A stretch of 64,000 nt of DNA, taken from Bolinopsis microptera (lineage: Eukaryota; Ctenophora; Tentaculata; Lobata; Bolinopsidae). This document shows positions 1 to 12,400 of the stretch, piece after piece. The stretch spans positions 4,735,902 through 4,799,901 of the forward strand of contig NC_087076.1 in assembly GCF_026151205.1 (NCBI RefSeq). Direction: 5' to 3'. The notes beneath the pieces are model-generated. The model saw nothing but the letters and a program-made list of their open reading frames with translations. It was not told where the DNA came from and searched no databases. How positions within the stretch are numbered: the first letter of the stretch is position 1; each line of letters opens with the position of its first letter. Made by a program: the position numbers and the translations under genes.

Positions 1-2123
1 AGAGAAATAATCTTAAATAAAACTTCAAACACCACATCGTCGGCTTTATTTTATCAATTAAGTACTGTGATTCCGTTTCGCATTCTTTTTAAATTTCAAC
101 CCTTATTTAATGAAAAAAAAACGCTGAAGTGCAAAGTTTTAAACGGCCGAGGAGACTTAAAGCTTCTCAAAATTAGGATACTTAATTAACCCTTTAACAA
201 TTTGAAGTCAAAGGCAAAGGGTTTAAGAAAGATAAGACTACAGGGTCGGGATCAAAGATCGCAAGAGGTGAAACAAGATGAAATTTGATATTTTTTTTTA
301 TTTTTTTTAAATTTTTTTTTTTTTTTTTTTTTTTTATTTTTTTTTTTAAACAAATCAAATTAAGACAAATACGTGTTTTTGTGACAGAAGGATGCTAAAA
401 GTTGATTTGATTTGTTAACTGTCTCTAATTAAATACCTTCAACACTACTTTTACTTTAAGAAATGATTTAAAGAATATAAATGTGTCAATCCGAAATATT
501 TTAAAGTAAACTTTTCTAAAAGCTCCTCATTTTACTTGTCAATCACTGTGGAAACTATACAACTATAATACTCTGGTTTTGGAAATATGGATGATTACTG
601 AGGTTAGAAGTGAGGATTGCATGACAAAATGTCGTCCTCTACAACAATACATTGCACGCAAGCTTATAAATCATGAGATTATAATTCATAAGATGGGGAC
701 TGAGAAAGCGGAGTGTATGAACAGCAATTGGGATCCAAATGATGAAACAGCTCCGGACGAATCTCAAGGAATGATGATGGATGTTGACTGGAGGGACAAG
801 GAAGGGGAGGGCTAATGTGGGTAAATTAGTCTACACATCGCGTGGTAATTCCTATATCTGCAGTAAACTCAGGACTCGTTTTATCTTAACTCAGGGATCA
901 ATGGTATTGATAATGATAGAATAAAAGTTGCTGATCACACTGTGGACACTAACTGGGTGACCGTTATCTTTATGAAGGAGTAGCGTGACATCATGTGAAG
1001 TGTTTTCCTGCTTTCCTAACGATTCTGCGAAATTTATACAAAGTTTCGGAAAGTGGAGGTGCAGAGTATCCTGATTACCGTGAATAATCAGACATATTCA
1101 GACATACCGTCATTGTTATGTGTTGAATGCACGTTATTGTTATTATATAAACGTGATAAATCTCACCGAAAATTTGATAAGACGTTGATAAAAGGCCACT
1201 AAAGTATATAATATAATTGTACAGGCATGATGACAACATGATGACAACATGATGACGTTCCAAATGATAACCAGTGTTAAATGTTGTGAGAAAATATTAT
1301 CGAATGATATCTAACACGTGAAATTGATTATGGTTTTAAGCTGAGCCGGCAGTTCTTTGAGTTGTTAAACAACTTATTTAAGTTTTTTAGTAGACCAATT
1401 TTACTGAGGCTGTAAATTTATTCAGAAATATTAACATAATAATGCTTTTATTTAGGAAATGAAACAATGGAAATAATATTTATTTTCAGTAAGATCAATG
1501 ATCTAAGTAAACAACAGTTAAGCTAGCACCATCCGAATAACTCAAGTTGAACCCTTTTTATAAAACGCCGACAACATTTATATCTCTACAAAAATGTCCA
1601 TGAAAATAAAATCATTAGCCAATTTCAGTTCAATGATCAGTTATCATGCCGGCATATTATACTAAGGACATAATATCCTTACATGAGGATTGAGGAGTAA
1701 AGTAGAAACAGTTAAACTGACTACAAGTGAATAACTCTGAAACATACAGCTTGTTAGATGAAGCTAACTTCAATAAAACGATTCAACGTACAACAATGTG
1801 CAATAATGACTTGTTACCTCATCCTTTTTCTACACATACATACATAAACGATATGGCCATCATCAATGGTTAAAATCTCTTGACAATGAGCTTCAGAAAG
1901 TATAGTAAAAAATGTGTGCATATTATTGATGAGCAGTGTTTTGTATGGAAAACTAACTCAATAAGTTCTGTAGATGACTTTGAATCAATTGAAATTTATG
2001 ACAAATTTAAAAAATATATAAATTGACATGATATTAAATTATCAGTTGCTGAATTATCAGTTACAGAATTGAATGCTTCTAAATAAACCCAGTTATAAAA
2101 GGAGAAAACCGATATAGCCCTAA
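1..2123. other. AT-rich intergenic stretch
   Basis: No convincing gene is visible. The stretch is AT-rich and has a long T-rich run at about 289-350. The only open frame of note is the 78-codon one at 579-815, listed separately. A short triplication of a gatgacaac-type word lies at about 1228-1256. Confidence 0.5.
579..815 (+). CDS. short open frame, unknown, may not be a gene
   Basis: An ATG-to-stop frame of 78 residues in AT-rich DNA. The C-terminal half is acidic and hydrophilic (Asp/Glu-rich, with a Met run MMMDVD). I recognise no domain. There is no clear neighbour, splice site or promoter to support it. It could be a 3' exon of a gene lying to the left, or chance. Confidence 0.12.
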   Translation: MEIWMITEVRSEDCMTKCRPLQQYIARKLINHEIIIHKMGTEKAECMNSNWDPNDETAPDESQGMMMDVDWRDKEGEG

Positions 2124-2168
2124 TTTTGGTTACCCCTCTTTTATGTATTGAAAGAGGGGTAACCAAAA
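2124..2168. repeat. perfect 18-bp inverted repeat (hairpin)
   Basis: Arms at 2124-2141 and 2151-2168 are exact reverse complements (left arm reads ttttggttacccctcttt) around a 9-base loop. It could be the fused ends of a deleted TIR transposon or a transcript hairpin. It lies about 110 bp beyond the 3' side of the LINE ORF1 remnant. Confidence 0.7.
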
Positions 2169-2279
2169 CACGGTATTGTGCAGTAATACCACACCCGCAA
2201 TAACATTGGGCCCTAGCAACAATTAATTAATCAATGAATCAAAACATATAATATTGTACTTATAGAAAATATAGAACTC

Positions 2280-3103
2280 TCAAGGCTCCTTCTCCGAGCT
2301 AATGACTCTAAAGTTCCTGATTACGTGAACTTTGTCCGGCTCTGCTGTCCTTTTATTGAGTAGCTGGACGACAACATTCTTGTAGGCTATTCTGTCTGCA
2401 GCTGATCTATCAGGAGTAATGTAAACAGAACTAAACCCCTCTACATGTCTTAATAACTTAGTCTTGCTCAAGATGGTACGAGCTTGATCTGAGCTTGACA
2501 AAGTGAATTTAACTGGTCTGACTCGTTCACTTGTGTCCTTTCCAACTCTATTACATCTCAAAATTTTTGGTTTTTCGTTGAGATGGTCCAACAAAATACC
2601 AGATACCTTAGCATCCAGGTTCTCATCAGTCTCTGGAATCCCAAAGATAATCAGACTTTTACTTCGATCTTCTTCTAGGGCAACCCTTTTCACTGCAGCT
2701 TGGATTTTCTTCGGTGCAAAGGCGTTTTTGCACGTGTTTTTCAACTGAGACGAAAAGGTCTTAATCTCTTTCTGAGCTGCACTTTTCACAGTTCCAATCT
2801 CGTCATCCTTCTTCAAAGCTAACTTCTCCTGCAGATCACTGATTTTTGCCATATCTTCTTCTTGCTTAGAGAGCAACTTCTCTTGTAGTTCTATGATCTT
2901 AGTCGCATCTTCTATTATTTCTTTCCTGAACACCCTGTTGTCGTCAGCTGTTTCTGTGGCAGATTGTAACAATGGACCACAATAATCGTTCAGCAAACAG
3001 CACACTGTCTCTAGCCATTCTGATAACTCCTCTCTAGGCACACTTCTCTGGTTCAGTTTGTCAAATTGCACATCATTGTTGTGTTCGGCACCGATGTTAC
3101 TTC
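2280..3103 (-). pseudogene. LINE ORF1 remnant (coiled coil plus RRM-like region)
   Basis: A 263-codon open frame from the first Met, with in-frame sequence extending about 30 bases further upstream. Residues about 35-95 are a Glu/Lys/Gln-rich coiled coil, including two LQEKL repeats. Residues about 130-255 contain the pattern seen in ORF1 proteins of non-LTR retrotransposons: EEDRSKSLIIFGIPE, then NRVGK, RPVKFTLSS, a tract around VYITPDRS, and a C-terminal KVHVIRNFRVI. The upstream part is cut off at about 3104 and replaced by an inverted repeat. A second copy at 54417-54789 keeps that missing N-terminal part almost identically but lacks the C-terminal part. No ORF2 follows, so this is a truncated insertion. 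ORF1 proteins bind the element's RNA. Confidence 0.75.
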
Positions 3104-3226
3104 TGATGAAATCGGTTGCTCGCTTTTCCCATTCATTTACAATTGAAATAGATTACATGTTATAAATCGAAACTTATTACAATTCGTAAGCCATGAATGA
3201 GTGGGAAAAGCGAGCAACCGATTTCA
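3104..3226. repeat. inverted repeat of about 32-35 bp at the ORF1 breakpoint
   Basis: The sequence at about 3104-3136 (core atgaaatcggttgctcgc) recurs inverted at about 3192-3226 with few differences, around a 55-bp AT-rich spacer. The left arm begins exactly where the LINE ORF1 reading frame stops matching its relative at 54.6 kb. The structure therefore probably formed during or after a rearranged insertion. Confidence 0.6.
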
Positions 3227-4260
3227 TTCTCGGTATCATTTTGCATTTGATAACGGTCATTCAAATTGATATCATTGCCTTTTGTTTGGGAAAGAGAGAC
3301 ACTGGCAGCGGTCCACTCTACCCATGATTATGGGCTTTGGTCAAATTATGTTATGCAAATATACAAATTATTAGAATTTGTAGGTTTCAATTACATTTTT
3401 GGGTTTTATAGCATTATGCACTGGCCAGTATTTGAGTAGAAATCTGGTATGGGCCCTTATATACAGTAGGCTCCTCAATATGCTGAAGAAACAGTGAGTG
3501 CACCATAAATCATTTTTTGCATCGATCATGATAAAAGGGGGTTTCACATGATATCAGCCCCTTTCAATTTACAAATTGTGGTAGCTGAAGCTATACGAAC
3601 CTTGTTTAAAAAATTTTAACGGCGGGTGATACTTTAAAAAAAGTAAAATATTTATTTCAAGACTGTCGTCAACTCGGCGCACGTTTTGGTAGGATATAAA
3701 CCTACAATTAAAAACTTTCTTTGAACGTCATATCCAATATCAGGGACTTTGATGCAAATGCTTTCGGTTCAAAATCGTTTTTAATTAAATCAAAGACTTA
3801 AATAAATTCGAGTTTTGACAAGGATGCGTCGACAGTTTTCCAAATATCCATGAAATTAAATCATATTTCATTTTGTTTAACGGGTAATACTCGTAAAATA
3901 TGTGTTCCGAATATTATCTGCAATTGACCGTCGACGCGGACGAGTCCAACTCGGCGCGCGTCTTGGTAGGTTATAAACCTATACTTTAACCAATACAATA
4001 ACATTTGTTAATAACAGCATAATCTGCTCGCAAAATTTTCATGTTAACGTAAACTTATATCCAAAGTACATCTTATCTGTGACATAACCATGGTGTCAGA
4101 TTAACTACAGCGGTGCAGATGACTGTTCACTGTTGGCATGCGCGTTAAATCATGCTAAATGATAATATATGATAGTTAATATACTCCCCAAATTGCGCGC
4201 ATTGCTGTAACTTCTTTCAAAGTTCATGAATGGAGATAAATTATTTTACAATGTATTCAG
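3227..4260. other. intergenic DNA with a dispersed motif
   Basis: No gene seen. A motif containing aactcggcgc, then ttggtagg and ataaaccta occurs at about 3672-3706 and again at about 3949-3983. A blurred third copy is near 48165-48195. The copies sit in similar surroundings (a ggtgatactttaaa-like lead-in), so they are probably parts of one repeat family. Confidence 0.4.
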
Positions 4261-4735
4261 AGTTAATATATGTTGTCATACGTTGTATGACCCGCCGCGC
4301 ACGAAGTGCGCGACGATAAAGGGGGTCATAGTCAATTTGCAAACAATAACAAACCAGAGGGAGAAAAAATTCTCCCTCCATAATAAGGCGCCGCGCCGTT
4401 TGTATTTGTATTGCATATTTTTGTGCATAGTGAAACGACCGTGGCATGGGGGTCGCAACGTGATACAAAATATATGCACTTAAACAAATCACTTGGAATA
4501 CTTTTGAAAGAGAATAACAAACTCAAAAACGCTATTGACGTATTTCTCCATAAAAAGCACAATAGCGTGAGATGCTTTTGTCGAGGTGCCTCGAAAGTGA
4601 TCTTAAACGATTCCCCATTCAATTTTTGTAGAAGAACGCCAATTTAGTGCATAACCAAAGAATTTAATATAATATAACGCGCGTCGCGTACGACGCGACG
4701 CGCACAAGCATGGACGCGCGATAATATCCACTGAA
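4261..4735. repeat. GC-rich dispersed repeat (fragment A)
   Basis: In AT-rich DNA, GC-rich words mark this block: tatgacccgccgcgcacga near 4287 and ggtcgcaacgtgatacaa near 4450. A near-palindromic run of gcg/cgc steps lies at about 4678-4704. The same two words in the same order flank a block at about 26766-26850, so this is a dispersed repeat. Small open frames on both strands here are not supported as genes. Confidence 0.5.
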
Positions 4736-4865
4736 AATAGTCTTGCCGCCGACTCTAATTATTTATGTAGACCTGTCAGAATTGTGTTTGATTCATGCTC
4801 GGTCCATGTGCCACATTCCATGTATCGGGAAACCATCATGTCAACTGTCCATCTCATGAATAGTC

Positions 4866-4945
4866 AATAGGGTTACCATGACGGTTAATAGTCAATAGTC
4901 AATAGTCAATAGTCAATAGTCATAGGGTTATCAATAGGGTTATCA
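4866..4945. repeat. short tandem repeat, unit about 8 bp
   Basis: The word aatagtc is repeated several times in a row (about 4885-4922), followed by gggttatca/gggttatcatgacggt repeats. This is an ordinary short tandem repeat. Confidence 0.7.
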
Positions 4946-6315
4946 TGACGGTATAACAAATTCATCTTTTCCGTACATTTTGAACTTCACCGATGGCAGA
5001 TACTGTGATGAATGAACTATGAAGCAGGCAGCAATTAAATGTCATTATTTCCGTTATTTCAACAAATTTGTTGCTTAAAACGAAAGGATTTCTACGGAAT
5101 ATTCGGACTATCCAGCGTAAATCTGTTGGTTGAGACGTGCACAAAAAAATGTTCCACATTATGTTCCTTGTTACATGGTTCCAAACTTCTGGCGAACTGC
5201 CAGCAATGCATTGTACAAGCTAATCCCGTACTCACCGCTCTCTTTTGGGGAGCTATACAGTATACTACATGCAAGTTTTCAAGTTGGCTGGTTATTTGGA
5301 GGTTAGTGAGCAAAATACAGTGTTTTCGGGATAAGATTATATCACCTACATTTTAGGGAGAACTTCAGTAAGCTCATGACATACGTAATATACATAATGT
5401 TTTGAATTCGACATGGGTGAATTCTATAGAAATATAACACTTTACTAAATTATGATGGTGCCATGGTATTTTAAGCACTGATGCCAGCAGTTAATCGCCT
5501 GATTTGAAATGGAGGAGAACTGACTCATGCTATTGTAACGGCATACAAGTGCTAGTCACGTGGTCAAATGTATTCTGGGAGTCACCCACCTTTTAAGATA
5601 AGTAAAACGAAAGAGTTTGAAATACAGTTATTTTAATTTCTGCATAAAAATAGGAACTGTAATTATCAGATTATCTAAAAGTAGGTATGAAAAGTATAAG
5701 ATTCTCTACAAAAATTATCAAACTGTTTAACTATGAACTGTGAAAAATAGCTGAATAGCAATAAATTAGTTCCAACCTTTTACTTAACATTAACTGTTTT
5801 GGTACTTGTATAAGACCTAGAATACACAGTATAACACTGGCTACAGATATTTGACACTTAATCATGTGATAAGAATCCTCAGCAAAAGCGCCTAACAATT
5901 TTAAGTTTCTACCGAATATCAGAACAGCAAAACGTACAAATCTAACAAAAATTTTCAGTATCTAGAACGATTTATTCCAGTTGCAGTGCAATCCCAAACT
6001 ATTGCTTTATCGTCACCGATCGGCCACTCAACCGACTAAAAGGTCACAATAAGTTTTGGAATTTGCTCAGCTTACGACGCGACAAGGGGGATAATCTAAG
6101 TTTCAAAAAAATCATGTAATCATCAAAACTACTTATATCAAACAAATTTCTGAAAAACAAAAATAAATAATTTAGAAAACAAATCTTCTTCAAACGGATC
6201 ATCAACAAAATTTACAAAATATCTCAAATATTAATCAAACACATTAGCAGAACTTCATCACAGATAGTTTAATACTATGCACCCTGGAGGATCTCCAATA
6301 ACCTTTATCTATGAT
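4946..6315. other. intergenic DNA downstream of the phospholipase gene
   Basis: No convincing gene is seen on either strand. Open frames of 65-105 codons at 4962-5356 overlap on both strands and show no recognisable domain or codon signal. Confidence 0.4.
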
Positions 6316-6321
6316 TTTATT
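6316..6321 (-). promoter_or_regulatory. candidate polyadenylation signal of the phospholipase gene
   Basis: The plus strand reads tttatt here, which is AATAAA on the minus strand, about 80 bases past the phospholipase stop codon. Confidence 0.45.
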
Positions 6322-6401
6322 ATTGCTTATCAAAATGAGCAGTCCATTAATCCTTTACAAATAAACAAATCCCTAAAACCTCACCAACCCCAACGTAATC
6401 C

Positions 6402-8023
6402 TCAAAACACTAAAGTCTTATCGTCCTCTCTGTCTTCCTCTCCCCTTCTCTCACTATTCGTCTTCGTCAGTAGATCACCAATGAACTGGATCACGTCCTT
6501 TCTCTGCAGTATCTCCAGATGCGTAGCCAGGAATCCCGTCACCGTTTTGTAACTCTTCAGTCTCTTGAACTTCTTACAGAGCTCCAGGGAGCGGAGATTG
6601 ACTGTTCCGTCCCCGTCTCCGTTTACTGTAATCGGCTGGGTGTCAGGGAACTCAGAGTCATCCCCGTACCTGACAGTAAGATAGTGTTACGTTTCAGAAT
6701 AATATGATGGTGTAATGTGAATCGGGTTAAGAGCAGAAAATACAAGAAAACAAAAATTGTATTATACAGATAAAGTCTCAAAAAAACACGTTATATATAT
6801 CACCTGAAATGGAGAGGAGTAGATTGATCCTTGCCGTGAATACAGTGAACATCCACCCCAATATCCTCCACAAACAGAGGTAGGTCCTTCACCAAGTCAT
6901 ACAGCTCGTCCCCTTTTGGGACTTTACTTTCCAAGAGTAGATCGTGGTAATCATGAGCAGTGTAGTTCCTGAAAGGAGGATTATTATTACCATCTGAAAC
7001 GAGAATCACCACAGGTCAAAATCATAAAATAAGGTGCTTATATGTTCATAGTTGCAATGTTCTCAGGATGCCATTGGTTGTGGGACAGGGGGACAGTGGT
7101 TCAAGTTTTTAAGCAAATTACGAACTTAATGAAGTTAACTGTACTTTTCTATTAAAAGATACAACGTGCCAAATGTGGCAGCCACGAAGCCGCCTCGAGT
7201 ACTTTAGACACCTAGCAGTGTCACTGCCCTCTGTTCACTACAATGCAGTGAACAGAGGTCGTAACGCTGCGATGAAGTCATGTGATTAAGTTATGAGAGA
7301 GTGTGAAGTTTTGTTATTAGATTTGTAATAAAAATGAAGATAAGAGAGTGCAGTGATGAACCCATGATCAAGCCTTGAAGGTACGAAATAGTGTGTATTA
7401 TTTTGACATAAGACCGAGTATCCCGTATCCGTTGACACTTGACAATTTATTAATAGAATTTCGAAAGTCTCCGGCTTTAAGATTTCAAATCTAGTAATTT
7501 CAGGTATTTACTGAACGGTGCAGAACAAGGCGAAACTCAATCAGAAAGCACAGGTACATATTATATTATGAATGATTTTAAAGGCAGACCTGCCGTCAGC
7601 GTATAGAAGAGGAGTGTCCCCGAACAGGTCAGGTGACGGCATCAGCCAGAATACTGAGGGTGAAGTCCTCTCAAATTCTCTCATGGTCAGGGGATCAACA
7701 AATATCTGGGGCATTCCTTCTGTCTCTCCTGATAAGTTTTGGTTGGTTCTTCAAATAGTTGGTAATTTATTTAATCAATTTCTTGTATTATTAAGCCTTA
7801 ATAGATATAAAAAGTTCAGAATTATGGAAGTTGTCATCTCGCACAAGACAAAATATCATGACCCAAATAGCGAGTGCCTTAATTGTAACTGGTAATCAGT
7901 ACGTGACGTTAACACTTGCTCTAACTCTACAGCACCTGATATGATAGATCTGATAGCTTTGGAAGCTCCCCCGAACACGCCAGCTAATGACACGTAACCG
8001 TCTATAAACTTGTCCTTCCACGC
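6402..8023 (-). CDS. PLA2G15: lysosomal phospholipase A2 / LCAT-like acyltransferase, exons 6-9 (C-terminal half)
   Basis: Exons, read on the minus strand: 8023-7936, 7728-7590, 6968-6804 and 6669-6402 (stop). All borders are GT/AG and the phases join without a break to exon 5 at 18254-18098. Exon 6 begins AWKDKF, the residues expected straight after exon 5's LTKQDQ in this family. It continues to YVSLAGVFGGASKAIRSIISG; known PLA2G15 and LCAT proteins have an APWGG version of that loop. Exon 7 carries DPLTMREFERT and SVFWLMPSP. Exon 8 carries NYTAHDY and VDVHCIHG. Exon 9 carries NGDGDGTVN (catalytic Asp 352 or 354) and THLEIL (catalytic His 384). The Arg/Glu/Asp-rich last 30 residues are poorly conserved. 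Full protein 422 residues, close to the usual 410-420. Confidence 0.93.
7228..7258. repeat. 12-bp perfect hairpin inside phospholipase intron 7
   Basis: Arms 7228-7239 (cctctgttcact) and 7247-7258 are exact reverse complements with a 7-base loop. It lies in the intron between exons 7 and 8. No function is evident. Confidence 0.6.
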
Positions 8024-8507
8024 CTGGGATAAAGTATGTGATAATAATAACATATTATCATCGTATTAAGTATTAACTCTATGAAAACTTGAAAATTGCG
8101 CATATCCTCCTCATCTTAGCACTGAAAATTGTCGTTATCGCCAATTCTGCATAGAAATGGTAAATTTTTCAAATCAGTGGCAACGAATCCTCGGAAGTGA
8201 AATAACACTTCCTTACTATACAATATAAACAATGTATCGTACAGTATACGTATAATCGTGCAACTTATATTTTCCTAAACTGAACCTTGATGTCTAGTGG
8301 CGGTATAGAGGAAATGAGGTGAATGATTTAAGTTTCACAGTTGACATAATTCAAACTTATAATAAAAATGTAAAATGTAATTCAATATTATTGTTGCAGC
8401 ACATGTTGTGTAGTTGTCTGGCCCCATGATTCCCTTGCAATTAGAAAGGGCTTGGGTTATCAGAGTCAGAATTAAATAATTTTAATTCGTATTAATCAAA
8501 ATTATTA

Positions 8508-8660
8508 CAGTGAACCCTCTATATACCTGGTACCTCGATATACCGGGCGTCTTTTTTCTCCACAGTTTTAGTCAATCAGCCCTTGTTGTACGAGAAATTT
8601 GATTTATTAAAGGTCACATTACATTTAGTGGGTGATGTAAGTACATATATATCGAGCTGT
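8508..8660. mobile_element. possible pogo/Tigger-type MITE remnant
   Basis: The segment starts with cagtgaaccctctatatacc, followed by a related word, tacctcgatataccgggcg. This resembles the doubled cagt..acctcgatata ends of pogo/Tigger-type elements. A weak inverted counterpart (atatatcgagc) lies near 8647. No transposase is present. The family assignment rests only on motif likeness. Confidence 0.3.
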
Positions 8661-9473
8661 TTCCATCACAATACTACAAAATACTACATAATATCCCTGA
8701 CCTGGTCCCTAATGGGGTTTTTGAGAGGCTAACGGGGGATTGGGATCACGTGAGCCACTTTGGTCTCTATACCTTCTATACCAACTAGTTTTTCAATGAT
8801 CTACGGCATCGGATGATTCGTAAGAGTTCATATCAGTAAAATTTTCCATTCAATTATATAACTGTTTTAACCAAATTAAATGCGAATTAAGTATGAAGCC
8901 ATGGAATGTTATTAAGTTATCCAGTCATTCTCACAGTGATTCGTAACCATGGCAGGGGTCAGATTTTGGTCTCTAGAATCAACAGAGAATAATTAAGCAA
9001 ACGGTTGAATGCGTAACAGAGTTGTCTTTGGTTTCATCATATTTGTTATTTGTACTTTCTACAGTTTAACTTTCCAAATCAAATTTCTTCGCTGTGTTTT
9101 TGACTTCTGCTGAAATGATTATCGAACTACGTTATGAATACTAGCAGGAACCCGTTTAACCCCAAAGTGGTGTCAAGGGACAGTTAAATATTTATATATC
9201 TTGCGATTTTGACAAAACTTTTTGTTGGGGACTAAAGTTCTTATTCCGTGGCCAATTTTGTATTTCTTCATACTGGTCAAAAGACTGATTCGTCGTATTT
9301 ATACAATTACCTATTAGTATTACAATTATTGATTAACATCATTGCATAAAGCTTAGCAGGTCAACTCTTAATATATAAGATATATAATATATATATATAA
9401 GATTCGCAGTGTTCTAACCAATGAACCATTAACAACAATATGATCTAACTAAAACTTCACTTCAGAAATCAAG

Positions 9474-12400
9474 ATGTCCGTTTCCCTCTCGACTGAGGAT
9501 GTAGTGAACAGAGTGGCTGCTAAACCTTCCCTCAAATTCCTTTCAATTGTGGTTGGAATCATGTCCTTCCAGATAATGAAGGCTATGGTAGCGTACTTCC
9601 CCAACCTTGGTGGGTATATACCGTATGAAGAGTGGAGATGTGTTGTGGGGAGCATGACTTGTTACGAGAGAGTCAGCTTGTTCAAGATACAGGGTTAGTG
9701 TAAACTATTTAATTTTGCGCTATTTCGATCGTATTAAAATTAAAATTGATAGTTGAAAATCTTTGAACGTTCAAATTTACGAAATCTTAAAATCCTAAAA
9801 ATTTACAGTTGAAAATATGGACGCATCGGTCTATTTCGTGCAAATATCAGGCGTATATGAACTATAAACTTAAAGGATAAGGTTGAATCTAGGGACTCAA
9901 CATTAATGATGTACGGGTATATGCCTCACAGAATGGCTAGCCTCACAGAATGGCCAAATTTGTAAATGTTTTTGTAACTAATTTGTTGTATAAGACTGGT
10001 AGGTTTTGTGGATACCATATGAAACAAAAGTCTTCTGGCAACACTTCCTGTGGTGAAATCATTAACTAGGACCACATTTTCTGGCATAAATATTACTGTT
10101 TATGTAGAAATTTTGAGCACTGAAAATTTGTTTTCAAATTTTTGAACTAAGTTTGCATTTTGGTGAGAACTTCTGGCACCAGTATGACAGAAGATGTTCA
10201 AAGAATAGTATTCATCAAACAAAACGAACATTGTTCAATGTAGGAAGAAAAAAATGCTAAAATGGATACACGCCTCACAAAATGGCCAAAATATGCCTCA
10301 CAAAATTTGTTTTCAAATTTTTGAACTAAGTTTGCATTTTGGTGAGAACTTCTGGCACCAGTATGACAGAAGATGTTTAAAGAATAGTATTCATCAAAAA
10401 AAAACGAACATTGTTCAATATAGGAAGAAAAAAACGCTAAAATGGCTACACACCTCACAAAATGGCCAAAATATGCCTCAAAAAATGGCCAAAATTTAAA
10501 ACTCCTTTTATTGATGTAGACATGTTAGTTTTGATGGTCTAAAGTATTCACAAGCTATTTATCATACAATAACACCCCAGATGGAGTGTTTTTACAGCCG
10601 AATGAAGGTTATAAATCATGAAATCAGGGAATATGAACAAAATGGCCATTTTTGGTGTAGGAAATTATGCCCTTTTTATTCAGTTCTAAGAAATTTCACC
10701 TATATGGGGGTGTTAACAAGGCATATTTATACCAGCAGCATGCCTGAAACAAGAGCCAAAGGTTTTAGAAAAATAAAATTTTCTCGTTTTCATTTTTTTT
10801 GGCCATTTTGTGAGGCATTTTTTTTTGTTTGTGAAATAATTTTTCGCAGCTCAGTTTTTTCGTGAGTTTTAGGTTATTACCCCATTCCTTAATAGGTTTT
10901 CTAAGAACGTGTGGTGATAGAAATTTAAAAAGTATCTCCATCAACAAAATTATAGAAGTTCAGATTTGGCCATTCTGTGAGGCATGTTTTTTTGGAGGAA
11001 GATTTTCCGGCCAATTTTTCTCAAAGAAAAAATTGTTATGAGATTAAATCAACCCCCGGGAAGAAAAATATGAGTGTCAACTTAGCTTCTTATGAGATAA
11101 AAACTGGAATAAAGTGTGTTTTGTGATTTTGAGAGACCTTTCTTTTTTTTGGCCATTCTGTGAGGCATATACCCGTAATGACTTTTTTTTTCAGATTACA
11201 AAGCATGGCCAGATAATAAAATGGTTGAATTGGATGACCGTTGTATGATTACAGTATCCAACATTGATACCAAACAAGCTACACTACATCTTCACGGGCA
11301 CTCTGGTAACGATATAGGATCGATTAACATTCAGAGAAAATCTGAGAATCTTGTTATCAGCATCTCCTCAAACTCTAGTTGTGATGATCAGAAAAAGGAA
11401 CTGTGTGAGAAGGAGATAAAAGGTAAAATAATGGACCTCGACACTCTGGAGTGCACCTTACAGTTTGCAGGAACTAAAACCTCTGAAGATAGAACCACTT
11501 TGACCTGCAATGGTGTTAGGTTTGATCTGAAATCTGAGTTGGATGATGGAGAAGTCTACTCTCTGATAGATGCTGTACAAACTGTAAGGTTCATATCTGT
11601 TGAGGGGGAAGGAGAATATCAGCTTAACTGTCCTGGTACGTGTATTTTAGAACCAACAATTGAGACTATTTACTAGATCATGGTTTTCAGGTGTATATAC
11701 GTATATTGGATAAGTCAAGTTCGATACTTAAAAATTAAATAATTATCAGCTGTTCATTCTTTACTCATTGACTTTCATATTAATTAACAAATTGTTCTGA
11801 TCGCAGACCGTAAACAATACAACAAAAAGAACCTATGCGGCCCCAGCTCTGGTCTAAAAGAGCTGCTCTTAGACACCGATTTCCACTGGCACACGAAAGG
11901 TCGGTCATCGTTTGCGGTGGATTGGAATTTACATTGCGGCGGAGAGTTTCTCAGGTCACTGCTGGGATCGGTCTTCTTCGGAGGGGCCCTTCTTGGGACT
12001 TTTATAGGCGGGTAAGTTCACATTCAGTCGGTTGGAAAATTAAATTATTGAAGCCTTCACAAATAACATCTGTTTATTGCTGTCTTTCATCGTAAACACT
12101 ATTCACCCAGACTGCAATTTTAAACACAGAGGAGCTAATTCAATTGGCCCATTCCCCCTCCACTAATTCTTCTTTTTCAGGAACTTGTTTGATATGATCG
12201 GTCGAAAGCTGGGGGCCTTGGTAGGCTACGGTATTGTTACAGTGTCAACCCTTATAGCTGCGTTCTCTCCTTCAATAGAATTCTTGTTTGTATGCCGCTT
12301 CTTTCAAGGTTACTACACTATACAGACTATATAGTTACAGTTTTGAAGGTTCCAAATTATTTTACCAAAATAAATGAAAACATTTTGGGTTGTATAACCC

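Noticed and set aside
4226-5356. Cluster of small overlapping frames on both strands
   Set aside because: They overlap each other, sit in dispersed repeat and AT-rich DNA, and show no domain, signal peptide or splice context.
6402-8023. A separate second phospholipase gene at 6.4-8.0 kb
   Set aside because: These exons encode only the C-terminal half. Their first residue and phase continue exactly from exon 5 at 18.1 kb, and no N-terminal exons are found between.
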